64,000 bases of DNA from Streptomyces muensis. GTDB taxonomy: Bacteria > Actinomycetota > Actinomycetes > Streptomycetales > Streptomycetaceae. Below are positions 1 to 8,900 of the stretch, piece after piece. Location of the stretch: NCBI RefSeq assembly GCF_021474425.1, contig NZ_JAKEIP010000016.1, positions 1 through 64,000 of the forward strand, given 5' to 3'. The notes below the pieces were generated by a model, which worked only from the letters and a program-made list of their open reading frames with translations, was not told the origin of the DNA and did not search any database. Numbering within the stretch: the first letter of the stretch is position 1; every line of letters begins with the position of its first letter. A program made the position numbers and the translations under genes.

Positions 1-96
1 GATCGTGGGGGGTGGGGTGGGGTCGCATCCGGTGCCCACGCCTGTGCTGACTCCTCGGGGGTCCACTGCGCCGCCGTCTCGTTGAGCGCCGTTGGT

Positions 97-178
97 GGCT
101 GCGGGTGCGTTGTGGCTGGTCGCGCCCACGCGGCGGAGCCGCACATCGATACAGCCCCGCGCCCCTATCGGGGCGCTC
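97..178 (-). repeat. Dispersed Streptomyces intergenic repeat, single copy
   Basis: Non-coding sequence of the first 323 bases. Its reverse complement contains the blocks GGGGCGCGGGGCTGT, TGCGGCTCCGCCGCGTGGGC and GCGACCA, which recur with few changes in the tandem repeats at 22650-22880. It includes two small hairpins: GCGGC/GCCGC at 130-142 and GCGCCCC/GGGGCGC at 159-176. Bases 1-96 show no gene I can support. Confidence 0.75.
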
Positions 179-260
179 CAGCACCGTCGGCTCTGATGTG
201 ACGTTCGCCGCTCCCGCCCCCAGGACTGTGCAGCCACGTTACTCGTAAGTAGCATGGGCC

Positions 261-274
261 TGAGCGCGCGCTCA
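261..274. promoter_or_regulatory. Palindromic operator candidate upstream of fadAB
   Basis: TGAGCGCGCGCTCA is a perfect 14-bp inverted repeat centred about 56 bases before the thiolase start. Its form is like TetR-family operators, and TetR-type acyl-CoA sensors often control beta-oxidation genes. The regulator itself is not in the window, so the assignment is inference. Confidence 0.45.
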
Positions 275-323
275 GCGCTTGCGCAGTGCAGCAGTGCCAT
301 CCCGCATCTGGAGGAGAGCCATC

Positions 324-1550
324 GTGCCTCGTACCGTCAGGGACGTCGTCTTCGTCGACGGCGTCCGCACCCCGTTCGGCAAGGCGGGCCCGAAGGGCAT
401 CTACCACGAGACCCGTGCCGACGACCTCGTCGTGAAGGCGATCCGGGAGCTGCTGCGCCGCAACCCGGGTCTGGACCCGAAGCAGATCGACGAGGTCGCC
501 ATCGCCGCGACCACGCAGATCGGTGACCAGGGCCTGACCATCGGCCGTACCGCCGGCATCCTCGCGGGGCTGCCGCAGTCCGTGCCGGGCTACTCCATCG
601 ACCGTATGTGCGCCGGCGCCCTGACCGCCGTCACCACGGTCGCCGGTTCCATCGCCTTCGGCGCGTACGACGCCGTCATCGCCGGTGGTGTCGAGCACAT
701 GGGCCGCCACCCGATGGGCGAGGGCGTGGACCCCAACCCGCGGTTCGTGAGCGAGAAGCTGGTCGACGAGTCCGCGCTGTTCATGGGCATGACCGCGGAG
801 AACCTGCACGACCGCTACCCCACCATCACCAAGCAGCGCGCCGACGAGTACGCGGTGCGCTCGCAGGAGAAGGCCGCGAAGGCGTACGCCAACGGCAAGA
901 TCCAGCAGGACCTGGTGCCGATCTCCGTACGCCGGACCAACGCCGAGGCGGGCGAGACGGGCTGGGGCCTGGTCACCGCCGACGAGCCGATGCGCCCGGG
1001 CACGACCCTGGAGAGCCTCGCCGGTCTCAAGACGCCGTTCCGCGTCCACGGCCGCGTCACGGCCGGTAACGCGGCGGGTCTGAACGACGGCGCCACCGCC
1101 TCGATCATCGCGTCCGAGGACTTCGCCCGCGAGAACAACCTGCCGGTCAAGATGCGTCTCGTCTCGTACGCCTTCGCGGGCGTCGAGCCGGAGGTCATGG
1201 GCTACGGCCCGATCCCGGCCACCGAGAAGGCCCTCGCCAAGGCCGGTCTGTCGATCGAGGACATCAACCTCTTCGAGATCAACGAGGCCTTCGCGGTCCA
1301 GGTGCTCGCCTTCCTGGAGCACTACGGCATCGCCGACGACGACGCGCGCGTCAACCAGTACGGCGGCGCCATCGCGTACGGCCACCCGCTCGCCTCGTCG
1401 GGTGTGCGTCTGATGACGCAGCTGGCCCGTCAGTTCGAGGAGCAGCCGGAGGTCCGTTACGGCCTCACCACCATGTGTGTCGGCTTCGGCATGGGCGCCA
1501 CGGTGATCTGGGAGAACCCGAACCACAAGGACGCCGGAGGCGACAAGTGA
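324..1550 (+). CDS. fadA: Acetyl-CoA acyltransferase (thiolase), FadA-type
   Basis: Thiolase of 408 residues that cleaves 3-ketoacyl-CoA with CoA in the last step of fatty-acid beta-oxidation; cytosolic. The acyl-accepting Cys lies in DRMCAGALTAV, the NEAFA motif supplies an active-site Asn/His environment, YGGAIAYGHPLASSG carries the catalytic His, and TTMCVGFGMGA carries the second Cys. I chose GTG 324 because GGAGGAGAG lies 7 bases upstream; an ATG at 279 would add 15 residues without a better ribosome site. The stop overlaps the GTG of the next gene (GTGA), so the two are translationally coupled and probably form the alpha/beta complex of a trifunctional enzyme. A 14-bp palindrome lies just upstream. 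Confidence 0.95.
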   Translation: MPRTVRDVVFVDGVRTPFGKAGPKGIYHETRADDLVVKAIRELLRRNPGLDPKQIDEVAIAATTQIGDQGLTIGRTAGILAGLPQSVPGYSIDRMCAGALTAVTTVAGSIAFGAYDAVIAGGVEHMGRHPMGEGVDPNPRFVSEKLVDESALFMGMTAENLHDRYPTITKQRADEYAVRSQEKAAKAYANGKIQQDLVPISVRRTNAEAGETGWGLVTADEPMRPGTTLESLAGLKTPFRVHGRVTAGNAAGLNDGATASIIASEDFARENNLPVKMRLVSYAFAGVEPEVMGYGPIPATEKALAKAGLSIEDINLFEINEAFAVQVLAFLEHYGIADDDARVNQYGGAIAYGHPLASSGVRLMTQLARQFEEQPEVRYGLTTMCVGFGMGATVIWENPNHKDAGGDK

Positions 1551-3676
1551 GCACCACCGCTGAGCTTCTGAAGGGCGCAGCCGAGCTGTTTCCCGACGAG
1601 GTAGTGACGTCCGCGCACGTACGTCACCTCGACCTGCCGTTCGGCGCCGGGCGCTTCGCCCTGATCACGCTGGACAACGGCTTCGACCACACCAAGCCGA
1701 CCACCTTCGGCCCGGCCTCGCTGGCGAACCTGAACGCCGCCATCGACCAGGTCGAGAAGGAGGCCGCGGACGGCGGCATCGTCGGCGTCGGCATCACCGG
1801 CAAGCCGTTCATCTTCGCCGTCGGCGCCGACCTCAAGGGCGTCGAGCTGCTGAAGGAGCACAAGGACGCGCTGGCCATCGGCAAGGGCGGCCACGAGGTC
1901 TTCAAGCGCCTCGCGGGCCTCGCCGTGCCGACCTTCGCGTACTACAACGGCGCCGCCATGGGCGGTGGCGTCGAGGTCGGTCTGCACTGCAAGTACCGGA
2001 CCGTCAGCAAGGCGCTCCCGGCCTTCTCGCTCCCCGAGGTCTTCCTCGGCCTGGTGCCCGGCTGGGGCGGCTGCACGATCCTGCCGAACCTGATCGGCGC
2101 CGACAAGGCCGTCTCGGTGATCATCGAGAACAGCCTCAACCAGAACAAGCAGCTCAAGGGCCAGCAGGTCTTCGATCTGGGCATCGCCGACGCCATCTTC
2201 GAGGGCGCCGACTTCCTGGAGCAGTCGCTGATCTGGACCGCCCAGGTGGTCAAGGGCGACGTCGAGGTCGACCGTCCGGTGATCGACCGCGGTGAGGCCT
2301 GGGACCAGGCCGTCGCCAAGGGCCGCTTCATCGCGGACAGCAAGGTGCACGGCGCCGCTCCGGCCGCCTACCGTGCCCTCGACATCATCGCCGCCGCCAA
2401 GAACGGTGACCTCCAGCAGGGTTACGACGCCGAGGACAAGGCGCTCGCCGACCTGATCATGGGTGGTGAACTGCGCTCCGGCATCTACGCCTTCAACCTG
2501 GTGCAGAAGCGCGGCAAGCGTCCGGCCGGGGCGCCGGACAAGAACCTGGCGCGTCCGGTCACCAAGGTCGGTGTCGTCGGCGCCGGTCTGATGGCCTCCC
2601 AGCTCGCGCTGCTCTTCCTGCGCCGCCTGGAGGTGCCGGTCGTGCTGACCGACATCGACCAGGAGCGCGTCGACAAGGGTGTGGGCTACGTCCACGCCGA
2701 GATCGACAAGCTGCTCGGCAAGGGCCGTATCAACCAGGACAAGGCCAACCGCCTCAAGGCGCTGGTGAGCGGTGTCCTGGACAAGGCCGAGGGCTTCTCC
2801 GACGCGGACTTCGTCATCGAGGCCGTCTTCGAGGAGATCGGCGTCAAGCAGCAGGTGTTCGCGGAGGTCGAGGCGGTCGCCCCGGCGCACGCCATCTTCG
2901 CCACCAACACCTCCTCGCTGTCGGTCTCCGAGATGGCGTCGAAGCTGAAGCACCCCGAGCGGGTCGTGGGCTTCCACTTCTTCAACCCGGTGGCCGTGCT
3001 CCCGCTGCTGGAGATCGTCCGCGGCGAGCAGACGGACGACGCCTCCCTGGCGACCGCCTTCGCCGTCGCCAAGAAGCTGAAGAAGACCGCGGTGCTGACG
3101 AAGGACGCCCCGGCGTTCGTCGTGAACCGCATCCTCACCCGCTTCATGGGCGAGATCCAGAACGTCATCGACGAGGGCACGCCGGTCGAGGTCGCGGAGA
3201 AGGCGGTGGAGCCCCTGGGCCTGCCGATGTCTCCTCTCGTCCTGCTGGAGCTGGTCGGTCCCGCGATCGGTCTGCACGTCTCGGAGACCCTCAACCGGGC
3301 CTTCCCGGACCGCTTCACCGTCTCCCCGAACCTCGCGGCCGTCGTCAAGGCGGGCAAGCGCGGCTTCTACGTCTACGACTCCGGGAAGCCGGAGCTGGAC
3401 CCGGAGGTCGCCGCGCTGCTGAAGCAGGGCGACTCCGTCCTGACCGAGGAGCAGGTGCGTGACCGCGTCCTCGACGCCGTCGCCCAGGAGATCGGGCTCA
3501 TGCTCGACGAGGGCGTCGTCGCCGAGGCCCAGGACATCGACCTCTGCCTGATCACGGGCGCCGGCTGGCCCTTCCACCTGGGCGGCATCACGCCGTACCT
3601 GGACCGCGAGGGTGTCTCCGAGCGCGTGAACGGCAAGAAGTTCCTGGCACCGGGCGTGGCGAGCGTCCCGGCGTAA
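1547..3676 (+). CDS. fadB: 3-hydroxyacyl-CoA dehydrogenase / enoyl-CoA hydratase, FadB-type
   Basis: Bifunctional beta-oxidation enzyme of 709 residues. The N-terminal part (about 1-290) is a crotonase fold with the oxyanion-hole segments FAVGADLKG and GAAMGGGVEVGLHC. It is followed by an NAD-binding Rossmann domain starting at VGVVGAGLMA (about residue 343), the HFFNP motif of hydroxyacyl-CoA dehydrogenases, and two C-terminal helical 3HCDH domains. It hydrates trans-enoyl-CoA and oxidises the 3-hydroxyacyl-CoA, passing 3-ketoacyl-CoA to the thiolase encoded directly upstream. Start GTG 1547 overlaps the fadA stop by two bases and has GGAGG at 1536-1540. A strong hairpin follows the stop. 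Confidence 0.95.
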   Translation: MSTTAELLKGAAELFPDEVVTSAHVRHLDLPFGAGRFALITLDNGFDHTKPTTFGPASLANLNAAIDQVEKEAADGGIVGVGITGKPFIFAVGADLKGVELLKEHKDALAIGKGGHEVFKRLAGLAVPTFAYYNGAAMGGGVEVGLHCKYRTVSKALPAFSLPEVFLGLVPGWGGCTILPNLIGADKAVSVIIENSLNQNKQLKGQQVFDLGIADAIFEGADFLEQSLIWTAQVVKGDVEVDRPVIDRGEAWDQAVAKGRFIADSKVHGAAPAAYRALDIIAAAKNGDLQQGYDAEDKALADLIMGGELRSGIYAFNLVQKRGKRPAGAPDKNLARPVTKVGVVGAGLMASQLALLFLRRLEVPVVLTDIDQERVDKGVGYVHAEIDKLLGKGRINQDKANRLKALVSGVLDKAEGFSDADFVIEAVFEEIGVKQQVFAEVEAVAPAHAIFATNTSSLSVSEMASKLKHPERVVGFHFFNPVAVLPLLEIVRGEQTDDASLATAFAVAKKLKKTAVLTKDAPAFVVNRILTRFMGEIQNVIDEGTPVEVAEKAVEPLGLPMSPLVLLELVGPAIGLHVSETLNRAFPDRFTVSPNLAAVVKAGKRGFYVYDSGKPELDPEVAALLKQGDSVLTEEQVRDRVLDAVAQEIGLMLDEGVVAEAQDIDLCLITGAGWPFHLGGITPYLDREGVSERVNGKKFLAPGVASVPA

Positions 3677-3689
3677 CGCTCCGCTGTGC

Positions 3690-3734
3690 ACGCCGGTGCC
3701 CCGCACGCCGAGTTGGTGTGCGGGGCACCGGCGT
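3690..3734. terminator. Convergent terminator hairpin after fadB
   Basis: A perfect 17-bp stem (3690-3706 with 3718-3734) and an 11-base loop lie between the converging fadB gene and the minus-strand gene at 3781. There is no T-tract, as is common in Streptomyces. It could stop transcription from both sides. Confidence 0.75.
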
Positions 3735-3780
3735 TGTCGGTAGGCAGGGCTGAAATACCGGGACCGGGATTTCAGGCGCC

Positions 3781-4863
3781 TCAGACCTCCCGCCAAGCCT
3801 CCAGCGCCAGCCCCGGCTCGTCCTTGCGCCGGGTGATCAGCAGCTGGCCCGTCGACGGGGACACCGAAGCCGCCACCACGCGCTCGTCCTCGTCCACCGC
3901 CAGCGCCACCACCGCGTCGGCGGGCAACTGCGGGCCGGATTCGGTCCACCACGCCCCGGCCGACTCCTGCTCCGTCGGATACGCGGCGAAGGCGACGCGG
4001 CCGCTCGCCGAACGCTGGGCGAGCAACGTGCAGTCGTGGCCGTCGAGTTCGCAGCGGATCGCGGAGACCGGGCCGGGGCCCGCGGAGGCCAGCAGGGTCA
4101 CCGGCTTGGTGCCGGGGCGCCAGGCGCGCAGGTCGCCGGAGTCGTCGGCGAAGAAGAGGGTGGTGTGCTCGGCGGAGGTGGCCAGGGCGTGCAGGGTGCC
4201 CGGGCGGACCGGGGTCTCCATCGCCTCCTCCAGGACCGGGACGGCGCCCGGCTTCTCCTGCTGCCAGTGCAGCAGGGCTCCGGGGACGGCCGCGTACAGC
4301 TCCACGAGCCCGGACTCGCCGGTCACGGCGGCCAAGTGGTCCTGTACGGAACGGCCCTTGAGGTCACGCCAGGGGCCCCAGCCGCCGGCCTCCTTCTGGC
4401 CGCGCATGCTCACGCCGCCGCCCTTGTTCCGGACGAAGACATGGGCGCGTCCCTGCGCGTCGACCGTGACGGCGGGGGTGCCGGTGCGGTCGCCGGTCTG
4501 GTTCGGGTGGCCGATGGGGATCCAGTCCAGGGCGGCCAGGCGCGGGCGGAAGTGCGTGGAGTGGACGAGGCCCGCCTCGCCGGCCTTGGTGGGGCGCCAG
4601 GCGGCCAGATGGGCGTAGGCGTCGGCGCCCTGTCCGACTGCGGGGCCGGGGCGCAGCTTCTGGTCGCCGCCGACCGTGCGCGCGGGTTCCCAGGGGCCGC
4701 CGGGTCCGAGTTCCGCCCGGCACAGGACGGCCTCGTCGGTCGGCAGATAGACGCTGAGGCGGCCGTCACGGCCGCGGATGAGCCAGTCGCCGTTCACCGG
4801 ATCACCATATGCGGGGCGGGCCTGTGGTCGGGTGGCGCCCCCCGGCTTCCGAGCGCACGGCAT
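3781..4863 (-). CDS. Protein of unknown function, beta-propeller-like
   Basis: I do not recognise a named family. The 338-360 residue product is rich in short beta-strand repeats with Trp/Gly turns (for example WIPIGHPNQTG, GRAHVFVRNKGGG, GPWRDLKG) and resembles tachylectin or PLL-like propeller proteins that read out as repeated blades. No convincing signal peptide or membrane segment is visible, so it is probably cytosolic. Two starts are possible. ATG 4863 has AAGGAG about 15 bases upstream, which is a long spacing. GTG 4797 gives a more natural N-terminus (MNGDWLIRGRDGRLSVYL) but no clear ribosome site. It converges on fadB, with the hairpin at 3690-3734 between them. Confidence 0.7.
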   Translation of the reverse strand: MPCARKPGGATRPQARPAYGDPVNGDWLIRGRDGRLSVYLPTDEAVLCRAELGPGGPWEPARTVGGDQKLRPGPAVGQGADAYAHLAAWRPTKAGEAGLVHSTHFRPRLAALDWIPIGHPNQTGDRTGTPAVTVDAQGRAHVFVRNKGGGVSMRGQKEAGGWGPWRDLKGRSVQDHLAAVTGESGLVELYAAVPGALLHWQQEKPGAVPVLEEAMETPVRPGTLHALATSAEHTTLFFADDSGDLRAWRPGTKPVTLLASAGPGPVSAIRCELDGHDCTLLAQRSASGRVAFAAYPTEQESAGAWWTESGPQLPADAVVALAVDEDERVVAASVSPSTGQLLITRRKDEPGLALEAWREV

Positions 4864-4882
4864 TCCGGCCCCGGGTCTCTCC

Positions 4883-5408
4883 TTACGGGCTGTCAGCGCC
4901 GAGGTACGTCATGGCGCCGATTCCGCCGCGGTACGCCCAATGGAAGTCACCCGGCTTTCGAACGCGCACCACCAACTCGGGATCGTCCCCGCGGACGTTC
5001 AGATGGTGCCCGGTATCGAATGCGACGCGCAGCCCACCGGAGGTGAATGCCACCGCCGACACCACGGTGGCACCCACCAGTTCTTCCCATTGCTCGGCAG
5101 GGACCGATAGCGCACCGGGAGCGGATGCCGGCCCGTGCGTCAGATCCGCCGTTCCGTCGAATGTCAGCTCCGCGCCGTGGCGGATCCGCTGTCTGCCGGA
5201 CCGCGGTGACCAGAAGGCCTCGCAGCGCCAGGATCCACGAGGACGGGTCGGGCCGGAACTCCTGGCTCAGGGCGTCGAGGGCCTCTCTCACCTCCTCCTC
5301 GCGACAACCGCTCCGCAAGTACAACTCCCTGGACCTCAGGAACGCGCAGACGGCATCGAGCGTTCGGCGCCACTTCGCCGCGTCACCGCTTCCAGAAACC
5401 AGGTGCAT
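4883..5408 (-). pseudogene. Frameshifted immunity-like gene (DUF6188-like)
   Basis: Two overlapping minus-strand frames read as one protein. From ATG 5408 one frame gives MHLVSGSGDAAKWRR and continues to SSWILALRGLLVTAV. The next frame then carries GAELTFDGTADLTHGP, WEELVGATVVSAVAF, LRVAFDTGHHLNV and the end at 4883. The second part has the layout of the small DUF6188-type domain found in putative immunity proteins beside Rhs toxins. A one-base loss (or two-base gain) around 5170-5230 would explain the split. The first frame alone stays open to 4947 but becomes Arg-rich and unlike a protein. It lies downstream of the toxin/immunity terminator, so it needs its own promoter. A sequencing error is the main alternative. 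Confidence 0.55.
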
Positions 5409-5456
5409 ACAGTCATCGCCATCCGTAGTCTCCCCGGAATTGTCAGTACTGGAAAA

Positions 5457-5495
5457 GCGGCCCCCTGCTCCCGAGTACGGGGAGCAGGGGGCCGC
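5457..5495 (-). terminator. Terminator of the LamG-Rhs-immunity operon
   Basis: A perfect 16-bp stem (5457-5472 with 5480-5495), a 7-base loop, and on the minus strand TTTTCC directly after the stem. It lies 19 bases past the stop of the immunity candidate and is the most canonical intrinsic terminator in the window. Confidence 0.9.
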
Positions 5496-5514
5496 GTGGC
5501 GATGCCGGACCGCG

Positions 5515-5973
5515 TCAGATGGTCTCCGGCGGGAATCCGTGGTGGGCTCCACCACGGACGAAAGCCCGCCAGGCCTCGAAGTTCCCCGAGCAGTCGGGGA
5601 ACACCTCGAGCCGGAAGCCCTGCTCCCAGGCCACGGTGAGCTCGCCCGCCGCGCCGACGGTCACACCGTCGACGGAGGGACGGAGCTGTCCGAGAATCTT
5701 GTTGATCTTCGTGGCGCGAGCGTCGTAGACCATGCGAAATTCATCGAAGGCCTGCTCTCCCGCGCCCTTTTGCGGGTACCGCATGTCCGCGGATCCCAGG
5801 ATGATCTTCGCGTCGTGCACGATCCGGAACGGGCACTGCATGTGGACCATGACCTCCTCGCCGTCGGGGCCGCGGAACTCGACGATGCCCATGTCCACGG
5901 CCCTGCCGACGGAGTGGGCGACGGCGCCCGTCAGGATTCGGGTGATCTCGTCCACCCGCAGCTCAGCAGCCAC
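5515..5973 (-). CDS. Candidate immunity protein for the Rhs toxin
   Basis: Cytosolic-looking protein of 152 residues with no signal peptide and a mixed alpha/beta pattern (start MAAELRVDEITRILTGAV; later HMQCPFRIVHDAKIILGSAD and GVTVGAAGELTVAWEQG). I do not recognise a named family, although the second half resembles the small beta-rich domain seen in DUF6188-type neighbours of toxins. The ATG at 5973 overlaps the last 11 bases of the Rhs gene, so the two are translationally coupled, as is usual for a polymorphic toxin and its cognate antidote. A strong terminator follows. The immunity role rests on position, size and coupling. Confidence 0.8.
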   Translation of the reverse strand: MAAELRVDEITRILTGAVAHSVGRAVDMGIVEFRGPDGEEVMVHMQCPFRIVHDAKIILGSADMRYPQKGAGEQAFDEFRMVYDARATKINKILGQLRPSVDGVTVGAAGELTVAWEQGFRLEVFPDCSGNFEAWRAFVRGGAHHGFPPETI

Positions 5974-8900
5974 CGAACAGCCCCCTGCCTTCCTCGACGA
6001 TGCGATGGTAGCCGTAGCCCTGGCCGGTGATCCGGTCGTGCAGCATGCGGCGCTCCGCGGGGGTGACGTCGCGTCCGAGTTCGCCCTCGATCTTCTTCAG
6101 CGCGTCCCTGAACTCCTTGTTCTCCGCCTGGTTGCCACGCGGGGAGTGCTTGCCGTCGTCGTCCAGATCACCGCCGTCCCAGGTCTCCTTGATTTCCGCC
6201 AGGCCCTTTTCCCAGTCGAACCCACCGTCGTCGTTGTGGACGAGGAGCGGGGTCGCACCGGCGACGACGTAGTACGTGTGGATGTCGTCGATGGTGAGGT
6301 CGTGCGTGCGCTGGAGCTTGTGGTACTCGCGGGTCTTCTCGACCCGGACCGTGCCGCCGTCGACGGTGCGCAGCGTCATACCCGGTACGAGGTGACCGGC
6401 GTCGACCCAGGTGCCCTCGGAGGGCGACCAGAACGGGTGCGTCGTCGTGGACGTCAGTGACTGTGCGCCCCGGACACCCTCGCGGGAGACCGTGAGGTCG
6501 ATGAAGTGCTTGTCGTCCTTGGTGATGATGGTGGCGACGACGGTCCGCGTCGTGGTCAGTCCGCTCTCCGGGTCGGTGACCACGATCTTGTCGCCGAGCC
6601 TGACGTCCTCGATCGGCTTGCTGGACCCGTCGGACATCAGCACGTGCGTGCCCGGCGTGAAGCTGTGCCGGCCGCCTCCGACGAGGCACTGGATGGGTAC
6701 GGAGTCCGTCTTCTTCAGGGCCGCCTTGAAGCCCTTGAAGACGACCTTGGCGCCCTTGCCCAGCAGTCCGGTGCCCACCGCGATGCCTGCGTCGATCGCC
6801 GCGGCCTTGCAGGCGCTGCCTGAGCCCCTGATGCAGCCGATGTAGTCGTCGACGCCCAGGACCTCCAGGATCCCCGGCCCGTTCTGGTCGCCGAACCAGC
6901 CGAGCTTGCCCACCGCGGAGCAGAACTCCGAGCCCATGTTGTTCAGGCCTGTGCAGCGGGCTCGCGCCCAGTTCTGGAGGTTGTGCTGGTAGTCCAGGCG
7001 CTCGTGGTAGTACGGGAAGTGCTCGGCGAGTTCCGCCTGGGTCGGGATGTAGACGCCCTGGATGGTGATCGAGTCACCCTTGGGCGCGATGACGATCGGC
7101 TTCTTGCCGTAGGTGCCGTTCCTCCTCGCCTCCTCCGACATCTTGACCGCGGTGTCGTAGCAGGACTGCGTCCGCTGACAGTTGTTGGAGGTGCCGTCGA
7201 TGACGCCGTCGGTGTCGCCTTCGACGCCCGCGCAGATTCCGTCCGCTCCGCCGCCCGGCGCACCGTGGATGCAGCCGAGGCCGTCGGGGTCGCTGAAGGT
7301 GAGCGGGCTGTTGTTGCTGTAGGCGTAGGCGTTCAGTGCCTGCGGGTCGCCCGGGGTGAGCAGCGGGTCGACCGAGAGGAACCGGCCGGTCGCCGGGTCG
7401 TACTCACGGGCGCCGAGGTGCTGCAATCCGGTGGACTCGGTGTCGTCCACGCCGCCGACGAAGCCCTGGACACCGGGCCAGTTGCTCGGCTCGGTGCCGC
7501 GGGCACCGCCGAAGGGCAGCATGCGACGCTGCGTCAGCTGCTGGCTTCCCGCGTCGACCGCCAGCTGTCCCGTGCCGAGGTGGTCGGCGATGGTGAACGA
7601 GACGGAGCCGTCGTTGTCGATCACGGCCTGGTGCCCACTGCCGAGGTCCAGGGTGCGGGTGGCCTCGGCGGTGGTGCCGCCCTTGGCCACGGTGATCCGG
7701 GTGGCGCCGAGGTAGAGCGTGTTCTCCTTCGAGGTGCGGGCGATGAGCCGGTTGCCGGCCGCGTCGTAGACGTACTCGGTGATGTCGTCCGGCTTGCCCT
7801 CGACCGGCTTGGTCACCTTGACCAGATGGCCTTCGGCGTCCCAGTCGAGGTCCTGGGTGGTGCCCGCGAGGGTGCGGGTGTCGGTGTTGCCGACGACGTC
7901 GTAGCCGTAGGAGTCCTGCGCGGTGCCGCCGGGACCGGTCTGGGTGACCGTGTTCACGGCGTGCGGACGCGGCTTGCCCGGGTCCGGGTAGTCGTAGGTG
8001 CGCACGGTGTTCTTCGCCGTGTCACCGGTGACGTCGTGCAGGGTCTCGGTCTCCCGGTTGCCCACCTTGTCGTAGGTGTAGGAGTGCCAGTACGGCGCGG
8101 GGCCGCCGACCGTCTGCCCGCTCGGTGCCGTGGCGCAGGTGGTCGTGGACTGGGTCCAGGCCGTGGTCATGCGGCGCAGGTGGTCGTAGTCGAAGCACTG
8201 CGTGTCCGTGCCGGAACGGGAGACGTCCGAGACGGACAGGACGTTGCCCATCTGGTCGTAGCCGTAGGTGTTGTGACGGTCGACGCCCGCCACGTCCTGA
8301 CGGTCCACCCGGGAGGTGGCCAGACGCTCGGTGCCCCACTCGTAGGTGTTGGTCACCCAGGTCTTCTTGCCGCCGTTGTTCGACAGTTCGAACTGGAGCG
8401 GCCTGCCGGTGAGGCTGTAGCTGGTGGCGAAGTCGATGCCCTGGCTGCCGCTGAGCGCGATCGGCCGCTGGGTCTGGTCCTCGTAGGTGAACGCCACCGT
8501 GGTGGCGGGCAGGGCGCCGGCCGCCGGGGAGCCGGTCGTGCGGACGGAGCCGTCCACGTTGTACGCGGTGGCCGACAGATAGGTACCGGCGAGCGCTCCC
8601 TCGCTCGCGGGGATCGTCACGGTCGAGCGCAGCGGTCGGTAGAGCCGGTCGTAGGCGACGACCTTGTTGGTGTACGCCTCGGAGCCGACGTAGCGGGTGG
8701 ACTCGGCCAGGTGGCCCTTCGCGCCGCTGATGGTGTCGTAGACCCACTTGGCCCGCAGCTGGCCCGTGGCGCTGTTCTCCCGCAGCTCGGTCTGCCGGCC
8801 GAGCCCGTCGCGGACGTAGTACAGGTCGGTGGACCGGTCGTCGGAGATGGACAGGACCTGGCCACGGTCGTCGTACTCGGTGGAGCTGGGGCCCCGGTCG

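Noticed and set aside
1457-3952. An 831-residue open frame on the minus strand opposite fadB
   Set aside because: fadB is fully supported by motifs and coupling; the antisense product lacks any recognisable domain.
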